A stretch of 64,000 nucleotides of DNA, taken from assembly GCA_017443345.1 (NCBI GenBank), contig JAFSNR010000037.1, positions 1 to 64,000 of the forward strand. The letters run 5' to 3'. Within the stretch, counting starts at the first letter, position 1. Each line of letters begins with the position of its first letter. The position numbers were made by a program, and so were the translations under genes. Below the pieces are notes generated by a model that was given only the letters and a program-made list of their open reading frames with translations, was not told the DNA's origin and did not search any database. This DNA is from Prevotella sp. (GTDB lineage: Bacteria; Bacteroidota; Bacteroidia; Bacteroidales; Bacteroidaceae). This document shows positions 16,863-26,663 of this stretch, in pieces.

Positions 16863-18230
16863 ATGATGAAGAAACTATATATTGAAACCTATGGTTGCCA
16901 GATGAATGTGGCTGACTCCGAGGTGGTGGCCTCGGTGATGCAGATGGCTGGCTATGAGACCACCGAAGAACTGAACGAGGCAGATGCCGTGTTCCTCAAC
17001 ACGTGCTCTGTAAGAGATAATGCAGAACAGAAGATCTATCACCGTCTGGAAGCCCTCGATGCCGAGCGCAGACGCCGATTGAAGGCCGAAGCCTCGCGAC
17101 AGCCGCTCATCATCGGTGTCCTGGGCTGTATGGCCGAGAGAGCCCAACAGGAGCTGTTGGAGCATCACCACTGCGACCTCGTGGCTGGCCCTGATTCCTA
17201 TCTGTCGTTGCCCGACTTGATCGCACAGGCTGAGACAGGCCACAAGGCGATGAACATCGAACTCTCGACCACCGAGACCTATAAGGACGTGGTGCCCCAG
17301 CGCATCGGACTGGGACATAAGATCGGAGGCTTCGTCAGTATCATGCGTGGCTGTAACAACTTCTGTCACTACTGCATCGTGCCCTATACCCGAGGCCGTG
17401 AGCGCAGTCGCGACGTGGAGAGCATCCTGCGCGAGGTGCGCGACCTGCGCGACCGTGGTTTCAAGGAGGTCACCCTCCTAGGCCAGAACGTCAACTCCTA
17501 TAAACTAGAAGGACTAGAAAAACTCGATTTCCCCCAGCTGCTTCGTCGCGTCGCCGAGGAAGTGCCCACGATGCGCGTCCGCTTCACCACCTCGCATCCG
17601 AAGGACATGAGCGACGAGACGCTGAAGGTGATTGCCGAGGTGCCCAACGTGTGCAAGCATATCCACCTGCCCGTACAGAGTGGCAGTGATAAGATCCTGA
17701 AGCTGATGAACCGCAAGTACACCCGTGAGTGGTATATGGACCGTGTGGACGCCATCCGGAGGATCATCCCCGACTGTGGTCTCTCGACGGACATCTTCGT
17801 GGGCTACCACGACGAGACGGAGGAGGACCACCAGCTCAGTCTCGACCTGATGCGCGAGGTGGGCTACGACTCGGCCTTTATGTTCAAATACTCTGAGCGC
17901 CCAGGCACCTACGCCTCGAAGCACCTGCCCGACAACGTGCCCGAGGAGGAGAAGATCCGTCGACTGAACGAGCTCATCGCCCTCCAGACGGAGATCTCTG
18001 CCCAACAGAATGCCAAGGACGTGGGCAAGACGTTCGACGTGCTCGTCGAGGGATTCTCGAAGCGCAGTCGCGAACAGCTCTGTGGACGCACCGAACAGAA
18101 TAAGATGGTGGTCTTCGACAAGGGTAGCCGTCACATCGGTGAGACGGTGCGCGTACGTATCACTGGCGCGACGAGCGCCACCTTATTAGGTGAAATAGTC
18201 CAATCGTCAAATAGTCCAATTGTCAAATGA
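16863..18230 (+). CDS. miaB: tRNA-2-methylthio-N6-isopentenyladenosine37 methylthiotransferase MiaB
   Basis: Radical-SAM enzyme that adds the methylthio group to i6A37 in tRNA. The 455 residues have the N-terminal UPF0004 domain with YGCQMN and NTCSV (two of the three cysteines of the auxiliary cluster, plus LGCMAE), the radical-SAM CxxxCxxC in GCNNFCHYC, and a C-terminal TRAM domain. The last residues (VQSSNSPIVK) come from an 8-bp repeat patch that also holds the start codon of the following ABC transporter. A short CTAG-type motif lies at 17503-17515 in a linker. Confidence 0.95.
   Translation: MMKKLYIETYGCQMNVADSEVVASVMQMAGYETTEELNEADAVFLNTCSVRDNAEQKIYHRLEALDAERRRRLKAEASRQPLIIGVLGCMAERAQQELLEHHHCDLVAGPDSYLSLPDLIAQAETGHKAMNIELSTTETYKDVVPQRIGLGHKIGGFVSIMRGCNNFCHYCIVPYTRGRERSRDVESILREVRDLRDRGFKEVTLLGQNVNSYKLEGLEKLDFPQLLRRVAEEVPTMRVRFTTSHPKDMSDETLKVIAEVPNVCKHIHLPVQSGSDKILKLMNRKYTREWYMDRVDAIRRIIPDCGLSTDIFVGYHDETEEDHQLSLDLMREVGYDSAFMFKYSERPGTYASKHLPDNVPEEEKIRRLNELIALQTEISAQQNAKDVGKTFDVLVEGFSKRSREQLCGRTEQNKMVVFDKGSRHIGETVRVRITGATSATLLGEIVQSSNSPIVK
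18193..18229. repeat. 8-bp repeat patch at the miaB/ABC junction
   Basis: ATAGTCCA and ATCGTCAA alternate twice (second pair ATAGTCCA, ATTGTCAA) and run straight into the ATG at 18227 of the ABC transporter. The patch encodes the C-terminus of MiaB and sets the 4-bp overlap with the next gene. Confidence 0.75.
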
Positions 18231-20053
18231 AAGAGTTCATCAATGTCCTGCGGCGATTCGTGCCACCTTACAAGAAGTACCTCGTTTTGTCGGTCGTGTT
18301 CAACATCCTCTCCGTGATCTTGAACATCTTCTCGTTTGCAGCCCTCATCCCCATCCTGCAGATTATCTTCAAGACCGACGATGCGAAGACGGCCACGGCC
18401 CTGATGGACTGGGACTGGGAGCACGCCCAAGAGGTGCTGATGAACAACATGAACTACTACGTCAACGGTCTGATCGCTGATATCGGTCCCACGACGACCT
18501 TGCTCATCATCGGTGTCTTCCTGGCTGTGATGACGGCTCTGAAGACGGGTGCCTACTTCCTCTCGTCGGCCACGATCGTACCCATCCGTACGGGTGTGGT
18601 CCGCGACATCCGCAACCAGCTCTATCAGAAGATCAACGCCCTGCCCCTGGGCTTCTTCTCCGAGGAGCGCAAGGGCGACATCATCGCCCGCATGAGTGGC
18701 GACGTGCAGGAGATCGAGAACTCCATCATGTCCTCGCTCGAGATGCTCTTCAAGAACCCCATCCTCATCATCGGCTACTTCGCCATGCTGCTCTTCATCT
18801 CGTGGCAACTCACGGTGTTCACCCTCGTCATCGTGCCCGTCATGGGCTGGTTCATGGGTTGGGTAGGCCGTAAGCTGAAGGCCCAAAGCGTGAAGGCCCA
18901 GAGCCTGTGGAGCGACACGATGAGTCAGGTCGAGGAGACCCTCGGAGGCCTGCGCATCATCAAGGCCTTCTGTGCCGAGGAGAAGATGAACCGTCGCTTC
19001 GACACCATCAACTCGGCCTATCGCAACGACATCATGAAGGTGAACATCCGTCAGTCGATGGCCCACCCGATGTCCGAGTTCCTGGGCACGGTGATGATTG
19101 TCATCGTCCTCTGGTTCGGTGGTGTCCTGGTCTTGAACAACCACACCCTCTCTGGTCCTATCTTTATTTATTATATGGTGATGCTCTATTCGATCATCAA
19201 CCCCCTGAAGGACTTCTCCAAGGCCGGCTATAACATCCCCAAGGGACTGGCTTCGATGGAGCGCGTCGACAAGATCCTGATGGCCGAGAACACCATCAGG
19301 GAGTCGGCCAACCCCAAGCCCATCAAAAGTTTCGACCACGAGATCGAGTTCCGTCATGTCTCGTTCAAGTATGGTGAGCAGTGGGTGCTCCGCGATATCA
19401 ACCTCGTCATCCCCAAGGGCAAGACCATCGCCCTCGTCGGACAGAGTGGCTCAGGCAAGTCGACGATGGTCGACCTCATCCCCCGTTACTACGACGTGCA
19501 GGAGGGCGAGGTGCTCATCGACGGCATCAACGTGAAGGACCTGGGCATCTACGACCTGCGACAGCTGATCGGCAATGTCAATCAGGAGGCCATCCTCTTC
19601 AACGACTCCTTCCGCAACAACATCTCCTTCGGTGTCGACAACGCCACCCAACAGCAGATCGAGGAAGCAGCCCGCATCGCCAATGCCTACGACTTCATCA
19701 TGGCCTCGGAACAGGGCTTCGACACGAACATCGGCGATCGTGGCGGTCGACTCTCAGGCGGTCAGCGCCAGCGTGTCTCCATCGCCCGTGCCATCCTGAA
19801 GAATCCCCCCATCCTCATCCTCGACGAGGCCACCTCGGCCCTCGACACCGAGAGCGAGCGACTGGTGCAGGACGCCCTCGAGCGACTGATGAAGACGCGC
19901 ACGACCGTGGCCATCGCCCACCGTCTGTCGACCATCAAGAATGCCGATGAGATCTGTGTGCTCCACGAGGGGCGCATCGTCGAGCGTGGCACCCACGACG
20001 GCCTGCTCGCCCAGAACGGCTATTACAAGAAACTCCACGATATGCAAAGCTGA
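18227..20053 (+). CDS. MsbA-like lipid exporter ABC transporter (fused TMD-NBD)
   Basis: 608-residue half-transporter: six membrane helices in residues 1-330, then an ATPase domain with Walker A (GQSGSGKST, about 405-413), the signature LSGGQRQRVSIARA and Walker B LILDEATSALD. The family flips lipids or lipopolysaccharide across the inner membrane. It overlaps miaB by 4 bp and the next gene by 1 bp, and is followed by two LTA-synthase-like enzymes, which suggests that this block exports and decorates a lipid or glycan (inference). Confidence 0.9.
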   Translation: MKEFINVLRRFVPPYKKYLVLSVVFNILSVILNIFSFAALIPILQIIFKTDDAKTATALMDWDWEHAQEVLMNNMNYYVNGLIADIGPTTTLLIIGVFLAVMTALKTGAYFLSSATIVPIRTGVVRDIRNQLYQKINALPLGFFSEERKGDIIARMSGDVQEIENSIMSSLEMLFKNPILIIGYFAMLLFISWQLTVFTLVIVPVMGWFMGWVGRKLKAQSVKAQSLWSDTMSQVEETLGGLRIIKAFCAEEKMNRRFDTINSAYRNDIMKVNIRQSMAHPMSEFLGTVMIVIVLWFGGVLVLNNHTLSGPIFIYYMVMLYSIINPLKDFSKAGYNIPKGLASMERVDKILMAENTIRESANPKPIKSFDHEIEFRHVSFKYGEQWVLRDINLVIPKGKTIALVGQSGSGKSTMVDLIPRYYDVQEGEVLIDGINVKDLGIYDLRQLIGNVNQEAILFNDSFRNNISFGVDNATQQQIEEAARIANAYDFIMASEQGFDTNIGDRGGRLSGGQRQRVSIARAILKNPPILILDEATSALDTESERLVQDALERLMKTRTTVAIAHRLSTIKNADEICVLHEGRIVERGTHDGLLAQNGYYKKLHDMQS

Positions 20054-21888
20054 TGAGACAGAGACTGATCTACCTGTGCAAGTTCTACCTCTTCACTGTG
20101 GTGCTGTTCATCATAGCGAAGATCATTTTCATGCTGGTCAACCACGAAGGCCAGAGCTTCCCCGTCGGCGACGTGCTCAACGTCGTCTGGCACGGCCTGT
20201 CGCTCGACCTCTCCACAGCCCTCTACGTCCTCATCGTCCCCTTCCTGGCGACGCTGGTCTCCCTGTGGTGGGATGGCAGGTGGCTCACGCGCATCCTGCA
20301 CGCCTACAACCTCCTGGTGGCTATCATCCTGACGCTGGCCTTCGTGGCCGATACCAGCCTCTACCCCTTCTGGCACTTCAAGCTCGACTCCCTCTGCCTG
20401 CAGTATTTCGACTCGCCAGCCGAGATGCGCGCCTCGGTGTCGGGCCTGTACATGACCGTCCGTCTCATCGTCCTCATCGTGGGCGTCGCGCTGGTCTACA
20501 AGCTCTATCAGCGCATCCCCCTGTGGCACAAGGCTCCCACCTACCGCTCAGGGGCCACTGCCGGTAGCATCCTGCTCATCCCCCTCTTCGTCATCGGCAT
20601 CCGTGGCGGTCTGGATGAGAGCACGACCAATGTCGGACAGGTCTATTTCTCCCAGAACCAGTTCCTCAACCACTCAGCCGTGAACCCCCTGTTCAACTTT
20701 GTCACGTCGTTCGAGGAGACATCCTTCTACGTGCCCGACTATGAGTTCATGAGCGAAGACGAGCGTCATGCGGCGATGGAGGGTCTCTACTTCACCCACA
20801 GCATCGCCCCCGATAGCCTGTTGCGCACGCAGCGCCCCAACATCGTGGTCATCCTGCTCGAGAGCTGCGGAGGCATCTTCACCGAGGATATCGGCCACCG
20901 CAAGGATGTGATGCCACAGCTGAACCAGTTGACGAAAGAAGGCGTCTATTTCGCCAATTTCTATGCCAATTCCTTCCGCACCGACCGAGGCACGCTCTGT
21001 ACCTGGAGCGGTTTCCCCTCGTTTCCCCGTTCGTCGATCATGAAGATGCCCGCGAAGGTACGCTTCATGCCTGGCATCGCCATGTCGCTGAAGAATGCCG
21101 GTTACAGGACCTGGTATCTCTATGGTGGCGACATCAATTTCACGAACATGCGAAGCTACCTCGTGACCATCGGCTTTGAGGAGCTGCATTGGAAGAAGGA
21201 CTACTCGACGGAGGAGCAGAGGTCGGCCAAGTGGGGCGTGCGAGACGATATCACCTTCGCCACCCTCAGCGACTACCTGAAGACGCAGGCACCCACCGAC
21301 CCTGCCGACGCACGAGGTCCCGTGCTCGCAGGCTACTCCACCCTGAGCAGTCATGAGCCCTGGGACGTACCCACCCACCGGCTCGACGATGAGGTGCTGA
21401 ATGCCTTCAACTACCTCGACGGATGCATCGGCGACTTCGTCAGCGAGATGAAGCAGTCGCCCCTGTGGGAGAACCTGCTGATCATCCTCCTGCCCGATCA
21501 CGGCTACTCCTATCTGGGAGTCGAGCCGACTCACCCCGAACACGACCATGTGCCCATGCTCTGGTTGGGTGGTGCTGTGAAAGCGCCACGACGCGTAGAA
21601 CAGCTCTGCAACCAGACCGACCTGCCAGCCACGCTCCTCGGACAGCTCGGCATCGGGCACGACGAGTTCAAGTACAGTCGCGACGTCATGAGCCAGGGCT
21701 ATACCTACCCCTTCGCCATCCACACCTATAACAATGCCATCACGATGCGCGACAGCACCGGCTTTGCCGTTTTCGACCTGAATGCCGATCGTACGATCGT
21801 CGACGAGAGCACCGACAGTGAAGCCCTCCTGAAGAAAGGCAAGGCCATCCTTCAGACAGCAGCAAAAGACTTTAGAGAAGCCAAATGA
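20053..21888 (+). CDS. LTA synthase/sulfatase-family membrane transferase, paralogue 1
   Basis: 611 residues: about five N-terminal membrane helices (1-195), then a periplasmic alkaline-phosphatase-fold domain from about residue 255. The putative nucleophile is T310 (FRTDRGT) and the metal-binding start is VVILLESCGG; a late LPDHGY supplies more ligands. In Firmicutes the family builds lipoteichoic acid; in Gram-negatives relatives move phosphoethanolamine or phosphoglycerol onto glycans or lipids. The substrate here is unknown. ATG overlaps the stop of the ABC transporter; its stop overlaps paralogue 2. Confidence 0.85.
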   Translation: MRQRLIYLCKFYLFTVVLFIIAKIIFMLVNHEGQSFPVGDVLNVVWHGLSLDLSTALYVLIVPFLATLVSLWWDGRWLTRILHAYNLLVAIILTLAFVADTSLYPFWHFKLDSLCLQYFDSPAEMRASVSGLYMTVRLIVLIVGVALVYKLYQRIPLWHKAPTYRSGATAGSILLIPLFVIGIRGGLDESTTNVGQVYFSQNQFLNHSAVNPLFNFVTSFEETSFYVPDYEFMSEDERHAAMEGLYFTHSIAPDSLLRTQRPNIVVILLESCGGIFTEDIGHRKDVMPQLNQLTKEGVYFANFYANSFRTDRGTLCTWSGFPSFPRSSIMKMPAKVRFMPGIAMSLKNAGYRTWYLYGGDINFTNMRSYLVTIGFEELHWKKDYSTEEQRSAKWGVRDDITFATLSDYLKTQAPTDPADARGPVLAGYSTLSSHEPWDVPTHRLDDEVLNAFNYLDGCIGDFVSEMKQSPLWENLLIILLPDHGYSYLGVEPTHPEHDHVPMLWLGGAVKAPRRVEQLCNQTDLPATLLGQLGIGHDEFKYSRDVMSQGYTYPFAIHTYNNAITMRDSTGFAVFDLNADRTIVDESTDSEALLKKGKAILQTAAKDFREAK

Positions 21889-23849
21889 TAAGATACGAAC
21901 GACTGCGACTGCTTGCCCCCCTGGGTGCCACCATCTGCAACCTGCTGATGCTCTACCCCGTGTATGTCCTTTCACGCGTGGCCTACCTCGTCGTGAACTA
22001 CAGCTTCTTCGGACAAGACCTGACGTGGAGCCACCTGCTGGAGATGATGGGAGGTGGACTCCTGTTCGACACCGCAGCCATCCTCGTGACCAACATCCCC
22101 TACATCGTGCTGATGCTGTTCCCCCTGCACCTGAAGGAGACCAAGGTCTGGCAACAGGTCTGCCGCTGGGTGTACCTCGTCATCAACGGTGTCGCCCTGG
22201 CGATGAACCTCGCCGATGCCGTCTACTTCAAATACACGATGCGACGCACCACGAGCACGGTGTTCAGTGAGTTCTCCAACGACAACAACCTGGGCCGTAT
22301 CATCCTCACCGAGGCAATGAACCACGTCATCCTCATCCTCCTCTTCGGCCTCGTGCTGTGGGCCTTCTGGAAGTGTTACGTCCAGCCACGCCTGCTGACG
22401 AACGTCCGTCGCTGGTGGCACTACGACCTCGCGATGCTGCTCTCGCTGGCCGCTGTGGCCCCCTTTGTGGTGGCAGGCATCCGTGGCGGTTTCGCCACAG
22501 CCGTGCGCCCCATCGCCATCTCGAATGCCAACCAGTTCGCCAACCGCCCCATCGAAGCAGCACTCGTGCTCAATACCCCCTTCGCCATCTACCGCACCAT
22601 CGACACCAATGTCTTCACCCTCCCCGACTACTTCGACAACCCCGAGGAGCTCGCGACGATCTACAGCCCCGTCCATGCCGCTCCGGGCGACAGTCTCATC
22701 AGGAAGAATGTCGTCGTGCTCATCATCGAGAGCTTCGGACGCGAGTATATCGGTGCCCTGAACGCCAACCTCGAAGGCGGTCTCTACAAAGGCTACACCC
22801 CCTTCGTCGACTCCCTCGTCGCCCAGAGCATCACCTTCAGCCGGTCCTTCTGCAACGGGCGCAAGTCCATCGACGGCATGCCCAGCATCCTCTCGAGCAT
22901 CCCCATGTTCGTCGAGCCCTTCTTCCTCACTCCCTCCTCGATGAACCAGGTCAGCGGCATCGCCTCGCTCCTGGCAGCCGAGGGCTACTCTACGGCCTTC
23001 TTCCACGGCGCCCAGCGAGGCTCCATGGGCTTCCAGGCCTTCGCCCGCGCTACGGGCTTCCAGGAGTACTACGGCCGTGAGGACTTCGAGGCCGACGACC
23101 GTTTCGAGGGCGCCGACGCCTTCGACGGCACCTGGGCCATCTGGGACGAGCCCTTCCTCCAGTACTTCGCCACGAAGATGTCCGAGATGCGCGAGCCCTT
23201 CATGACATCCGTCTTCACGGCCAGCAGCCACCACCCCTACATCGTGCCCGAGAAATACCAGGACCGCTTCCCCGAGGAAGGCATCGAGATCCACAAATGC
23301 ATCCGCTATACCGACATGGCCCTTAGCCGGTTCTTCAAGAAAGCCCGTCGCCAGGACTGGTTCAAGAACACCATCTTCGTGCTGACCAGCGACCACACGA
23401 ACCTCTCCGACCACCCCTATTACCAGACCGACCTCGGCGGATTCTGCTCGCCCATCGTCATCTATGAGCCCGGTAACCCCGAGCGCCAGCCGGAGATCAT
23501 CGACAAGATAGCCCAGCAGATCGACATCCTGCCCACCGTGCTGGGCATGCTCCACTACCCGAAGCCCTACTTTGCCTTCGGCATCGACCTGCTGAACACC
23601 CCTGCCGAAGATACCTGGGCCGTGAACTACCTCAATGGCGTCTACCAATATGTCAAACACAACTATCTGCTACAGTTCGACGGCCAGAACACCATCGGCT
23701 TCTATAGCCTCAACGACTCCGTGATGAACCGCAACCTCGTCGGCAAGATCTCCGAGCAGCCCCAGATGGAGCGCGAGCTAAAGGCCATCATCCAACAATA
23801 CATGGAACGAATGATCAACGACCGATTGACAGTAGACGAAACGGAATAA
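21885..23849 (+). CDS. LTA synthase/sulfatase-family membrane transferase, paralogue 2
   Basis: 654 residues with the same plan as its neighbour: five membrane helices, then the sulfatase-like domain from about residue 280 (VVVLIIESFGREY). The residue in the nucleophile position is Ser328 (GRKSIDGMPS), where paralogue 1 and most LTA synthases have Thr. The later metal site SDHTNLSDH is kept. The two proteins are clearly diverged in the head domain, so they probably act on different acceptors or donors (inference). Last gene of the run that begins with dgt. Confidence 0.85.
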   Translation: MIRYERLRLLAPLGATICNLLMLYPVYVLSRVAYLVVNYSFFGQDLTWSHLLEMMGGGLLFDTAAILVTNIPYIVLMLFPLHLKETKVWQQVCRWVYLVINGVALAMNLADAVYFKYTMRRTTSTVFSEFSNDNNLGRIILTEAMNHVILILLFGLVLWAFWKCYVQPRLLTNVRRWWHYDLAMLLSLAAVAPFVVAGIRGGFATAVRPIAISNANQFANRPIEAALVLNTPFAIYRTIDTNVFTLPDYFDNPEELATIYSPVHAAPGDSLIRKNVVVLIIESFGREYIGALNANLEGGLYKGYTPFVDSLVAQSITFSRSFCNGRKSIDGMPSILSSIPMFVEPFFLTPSSMNQVSGIASLLAAEGYSTAFFHGAQRGSMGFQAFARATGFQEYYGREDFEADDRFEGADAFDGTWAIWDEPFLQYFATKMSEMREPFMTSVFTASSHHPYIVPEKYQDRFPEEGIEIHKCIRYTDMALSRFFKKARRQDWFKNTIFVLTSDHTNLSDHPYYQTDLGGFCSPIVIYEPGNPERQPEIIDKIAQQIDILPTVLGMLHYPKPYFAFGIDLLNTPAEDTWAVNYLNGVYQYVKHNYLLQFDGQNTIGFYSLNDSVMNRNLVGKISEQPQMERELKAIIQQYMERMINDRLTVDETE

Positions 23850-23920
23850 GCTAATCTTAGCGGTGGGGATTTTAAGGAAATTTAATTTGAAGATTGTTTT
23901 GAATTTCGCGCGGTTTTCGT

Positions 23921-23928
23921 TAACTTTG
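23921..23928 (+). promoter_or_regulatory. Promoter of sufE-nrdDG
   Basis: TAACTTTG with TTTG at 23898-23901, spacing 19 bp. The sufE ATG at 23957 lies 28 bp downstream. No other promoter is visible before nrdD or nrdG. Confidence 0.75.
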
Positions 23929-23956
23929 TAGCCGAAAAAGAATAAAACCGGACAAA

Positions 23957-24385
23957 ATGACGATTAACGAGATACAAGACGAGATTATAGAGGAGTTCTC
24001 TGGTTTTGATGACTGGATGGACAAGTATCAGCTGCTCATAGACTTAGGTAACGAGCAGGAGCCTCTGGAGGAGAAATTCAAGACGGAGCAGAACCTGATT
24101 GACGGGTGTCAGAGTCGGGTGTGGCTGGTAGCTGATCTGGAAGAGGTGAAAAGTGAAAAGGTGATTCACTTCCGGGCTGAGAGCGATGCGCTGATCGTGA
24201 AGGGGATCGTGGCACTGCTGATCCGCGTGCTCAGCGACCATACACCTCAGGAGATTCTCGACGCTGACCTCTACTTCATCGAGGAGATCGGACTGAAGGA
24301 GCACCTATCGCCTACTCGCAGCAACGGCCTGCTGGCCATGGTGAAGCAGATGAGAATGTACGCTTTGGCCTATAGCCAGAAGTGA
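23957..24385 (+). CDS. sufE: SufE-family sulfur acceptor protein
   Basis: Takes persulfide sulfur from a cysteine desulfurase (SufS) for Fe-S cluster assembly. 142 residues, normal length, with the active-site Cys51 in GCQSRVW. Residues 62-68 (EEVKSEK) are an insertion made of the 7-bp GTGAAAA repeat, and the stop codon lies in another patch of the same repeat. It stands 43 bp upstream of nrdD/nrdG, whose products need an Fe-S cluster, so co-expression makes sense (inference). Confidence 0.92.
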   Translation: MTINEIQDEIIEEFSGFDDWMDKYQLLIDLGNEQEPLEEKFKTEQNLIDGCQSRVWLVADLEEVKSEKVIHFRAESDALIVKGIVALLIRVLSDHTPQEILDADLYFIEEIGLKEHLSPTRSNGLLAMVKQMRMYALAYSQK

Positions 24386-24410
24386 GAAGTGAAAAGTGAA
24401 AAGTGAAAAC
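24380..24410. repeat. 7-bp GTGAAAA repeat patch, sufE stop and sufE-nrdD spacer
   Basis: Four units of the form AGTGAGA/AGTGAAA follow one another, and the sufE stop codon TGA is part of the first unit. A shorter patch of the same repeat lies within sufE at about 24146-24164. Confidence 0.8.
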
Positions 24411-24428
24411 AAAAACCTTTAAAATGAT

Positions 24429-26663
24429 ATGATTCAAACAGTAGTTAAGCGCGACGGGCGCATTGTAGGATTCAACGAGCAGAAGATCATGGCCGCCATC
24501 AGAAAGGCCATGCTCCACACCGAACAGGGCGAGGATGACCGCCTGCTCTATCAGATAACAGACCATATCGCCCAGCGCGGTGACAGTCAGATGACTGTCG
24601 AACAGATTCAGGACGCCGTGGAGCTGGAGCTGATGAACTCGAGCCGCAAGGACGTGGCACAGAAGTACATCGCCTACCGACACCAGCGTTCGGTGGCCCG
24701 CAAGGCCAAGACAAGAGAGGTGTTCCTCGACATCGTGAACATCAAGAACAACGACGTGACGCGCGAGAACGCCAACATGAACGCGGACACGCCGGCTGGT
24801 ATGATGATGAAGTTCGCCTCGGAGACCACGAAGCCTTTCGTCGACGACTACCTGCTCTCGGAGGACAGCCGTCAGGCCGTGGAGCACAACTATCTCCACA
24901 TCCACGACAAGGACTACTACCCGACGAAGTCGCTGACCTGCGTGCAGCATCCGTTGGACAACATCCTGAACTGTGGTTTCGTGGCCGGACACGGGGCTTC
25001 GCGACCGGCGAAGCGCATCGAGACGGCATCGGTGCTGGCTTGTATCTCGATGGAGTGCTGCCAGAACGAGATGCACGGCGGACAGGCCATCCCGGCCTTC
25101 GACTTCTACCTGGCACCCTACGTCAGACTGACCTATATCGAGGAGCTGAAGGCACTCGAGGAACTGAACGGCGAGAGCTACAAGGACCTCTACGACGAGC
25201 CGCTGATGGACTATCTGAAGAAGCCCCTCGACGGACTGCAGGGAAAGGAGCGCGCCCAGCAACATGCGGTGAACAAGACGGTGAACCGCGTGCACCAGGC
25301 GATGGAGGCCTTCATCCACAACATGAACACCATCCACTCGCGCGGTGGCAACCAGGTGGTGTTCTCTTCTATTAATTATGGTACGGACACGAGCGCGGAG
25401 GGGCGCTGCGTGATGCGCGAGATCCTGCTCTCGACCTACGAGGGCGTGGGTGGTGGCGAGACGGCCATCTTCCCCATCCAGATCTGGAAGAAGAAGCGTG
25501 GCGTGAACTACCTGCCCGAGGATCGCAACTTCGACCTCTACCAGCTGGCTTGTAAGGTGACGGCCCGCCGGTTCTTCCCCAACTTCCTGAACCTCGACGC
25601 GACGTACAACCAGGACAGTGAGTGGCGTGCGGACGATCCCAAGCGCTACCTGCACGAGGTGGCCACGATGGGCTGTCGCACCCGTGTGTTCGAGAACCGA
25701 TTCGGACCGCAGACGTCTATCGGGCGTGGTAACCTCTCGTTCTCGACCATCAACATCGTGAAGCTCGCCCTCGAATGCCGCGAAGAGCAGGATCAGCAGA
25801 AGCGCATCGACCTCTTCTTTGCGAAGCTCGACCACATGCTCGAGGTGACGGCCAAGCAGCTCGACGACCGTTACCAGTTCCAGAAGACGGCCTTCACGAA
25901 GCAGTTCCCCCTGCTGATGAAGAGCCTCTGGATCGGTGCCGACAAACTGGGACCCAACGATACGATCGAGAGCGTGATCAATCAGGGAACGCTGGGTATC
26001 GGCTTCATCGGACTGGCTGAGTGCCTCGTGGCCCTCACGGGTAAGCACCACGGCGAGAGCGAGGAGAGTCAGGAGCTGGGACTGAAGATCATCAGCTACA
26101 TGCGTCAGCGGGTGAACGACTTCTGCAACGAGTATCATCACAACTACTCCGTGCTGGCCACGCCTGCCGAGGGTCTCTCGGGTAAGTTCACGAAGAAGGA
26201 CCGCAAGCAGTTCGGCATAATCAAGGGTGTGACCGATCGCGACTACTATACCAACTCGAACCACGTGCCCGTCTACTATAAGTGCAGTGCGCGCCACAAG
26301 GCAGAGGTGGAGGCGCCCTATCACGAGATGACGCGTGGCGGACACATCTTCTACGTGGAGATCGACGGTGACGCGACGCACAATCCGCAGGTGATCATGA
26401 GCGTGGTGGACATGATGGACCAGCTGAACATGGGCTACGGATCGGTGAACCACAACCGCAACCGTTGTATGGACTGTGGCTACGAGAATGCTGCCGACCA
26501 TCTGGAGAAGTGTCCGAAGTGCGGTTCGACGAACATCGACAAGCTGCAGCGCATCACGGGTTACCTCGTGGGTACGACCGACCGCTGGAACAGTGGCAAG
26601 CTCGCTGAACTCAACGACCGCGTGACGCATATCGACCACGGCAGTCAGGATTTGTTTGGATGA
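24429..26663 (+). CDS. nrdD: Anaerobic ribonucleoside-triphosphate reductase
   Basis: Glycyl-radical enzyme that makes dNTPs from NTPs without oxygen. 744 residues: an N-terminal ATP-cone regulatory domain (about 1-95), the ten-stranded barrel, a C-terminal zinc site (CMDCG and CPKCG) and the glycyl-radical loop RITGYLVGTTDRW. The ATG at 24429 is preferred to one at 24424 that is followed at once by a stop. It overlaps its activase gene nrdG by 4 bp. Confidence 0.96.
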   Translation: MIQTVVKRDGRIVGFNEQKIMAAIRKAMLHTEQGEDDRLLYQITDHIAQRGDSQMTVEQIQDAVELELMNSSRKDVAQKYIAYRHQRSVARKAKTREVFLDIVNIKNNDVTRENANMNADTPAGMMMKFASETTKPFVDDYLLSEDSRQAVEHNYLHIHDKDYYPTKSLTCVQHPLDNILNCGFVAGHGASRPAKRIETASVLACISMECCQNEMHGGQAIPAFDFYLAPYVRLTYIEELKALEELNGESYKDLYDEPLMDYLKKPLDGLQGKERAQQHAVNKTVNRVHQAMEAFIHNMNTIHSRGGNQVVFSSINYGTDTSAEGRCVMREILLSTYEGVGGGETAIFPIQIWKKKRGVNYLPEDRNFDLYQLACKVTARRFFPNFLNLDATYNQDSEWRADDPKRYLHEVATMGCRTRVFENRFGPQTSIGRGNLSFSTINIVKLALECREEQDQQKRIDLFFAKLDHMLEVTAKQLDDRYQFQKTAFTKQFPLLMKSLWIGADKLGPNDTIESVINQGTLGIGFIGLAECLVALTGKHHGESEESQELGLKIISYMRQRVNDFCNEYHHNYSVLATPAEGLSGKFTKKDRKQFGIIKGVTDRDYYTNSNHVPVYYKCSARHKAEVEAPYHEMTRGGHIFYVEIDGDATHNPQVIMSVVDMMDQLNMGYGSVNHNRNRCMDCGYENAADHLEKCPKCGSTNIDKLQRITGYLVGTTDRWNSGKLAELNDRVTHIDHGSQDLFG

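Noticed and set aside
18131..19357. Long minus-strand frame opposite the ABC transporter
   Set aside because: Antisense shadow, His/Asp/Leu-rich, with no recognisable fold; the plus-strand gene has all ABC motifs.
21972..23660. Long minus-strand frame opposite the second LTA-synthase-like gene
   Set aside because: Product would be an Asp/Glu/Val/Gly-rich string without motifs; explained by the GC-rich third positions of the real gene.
23850..23870. Terminator after the second LTA-synthase-like gene
   Set aside because: GCTAA/TTAGC gives only a five-bp stem with almost no loop, and the T tract is short; too weak to call.
24312..26639. A 775-codon open frame on the minus strand opposite nrdD
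   Set aside because: It is an antisense shadow of the strongly coding nrdD; its composition is His/Val/Arg-rich without any domain, and nrdD is complete on the other strand.
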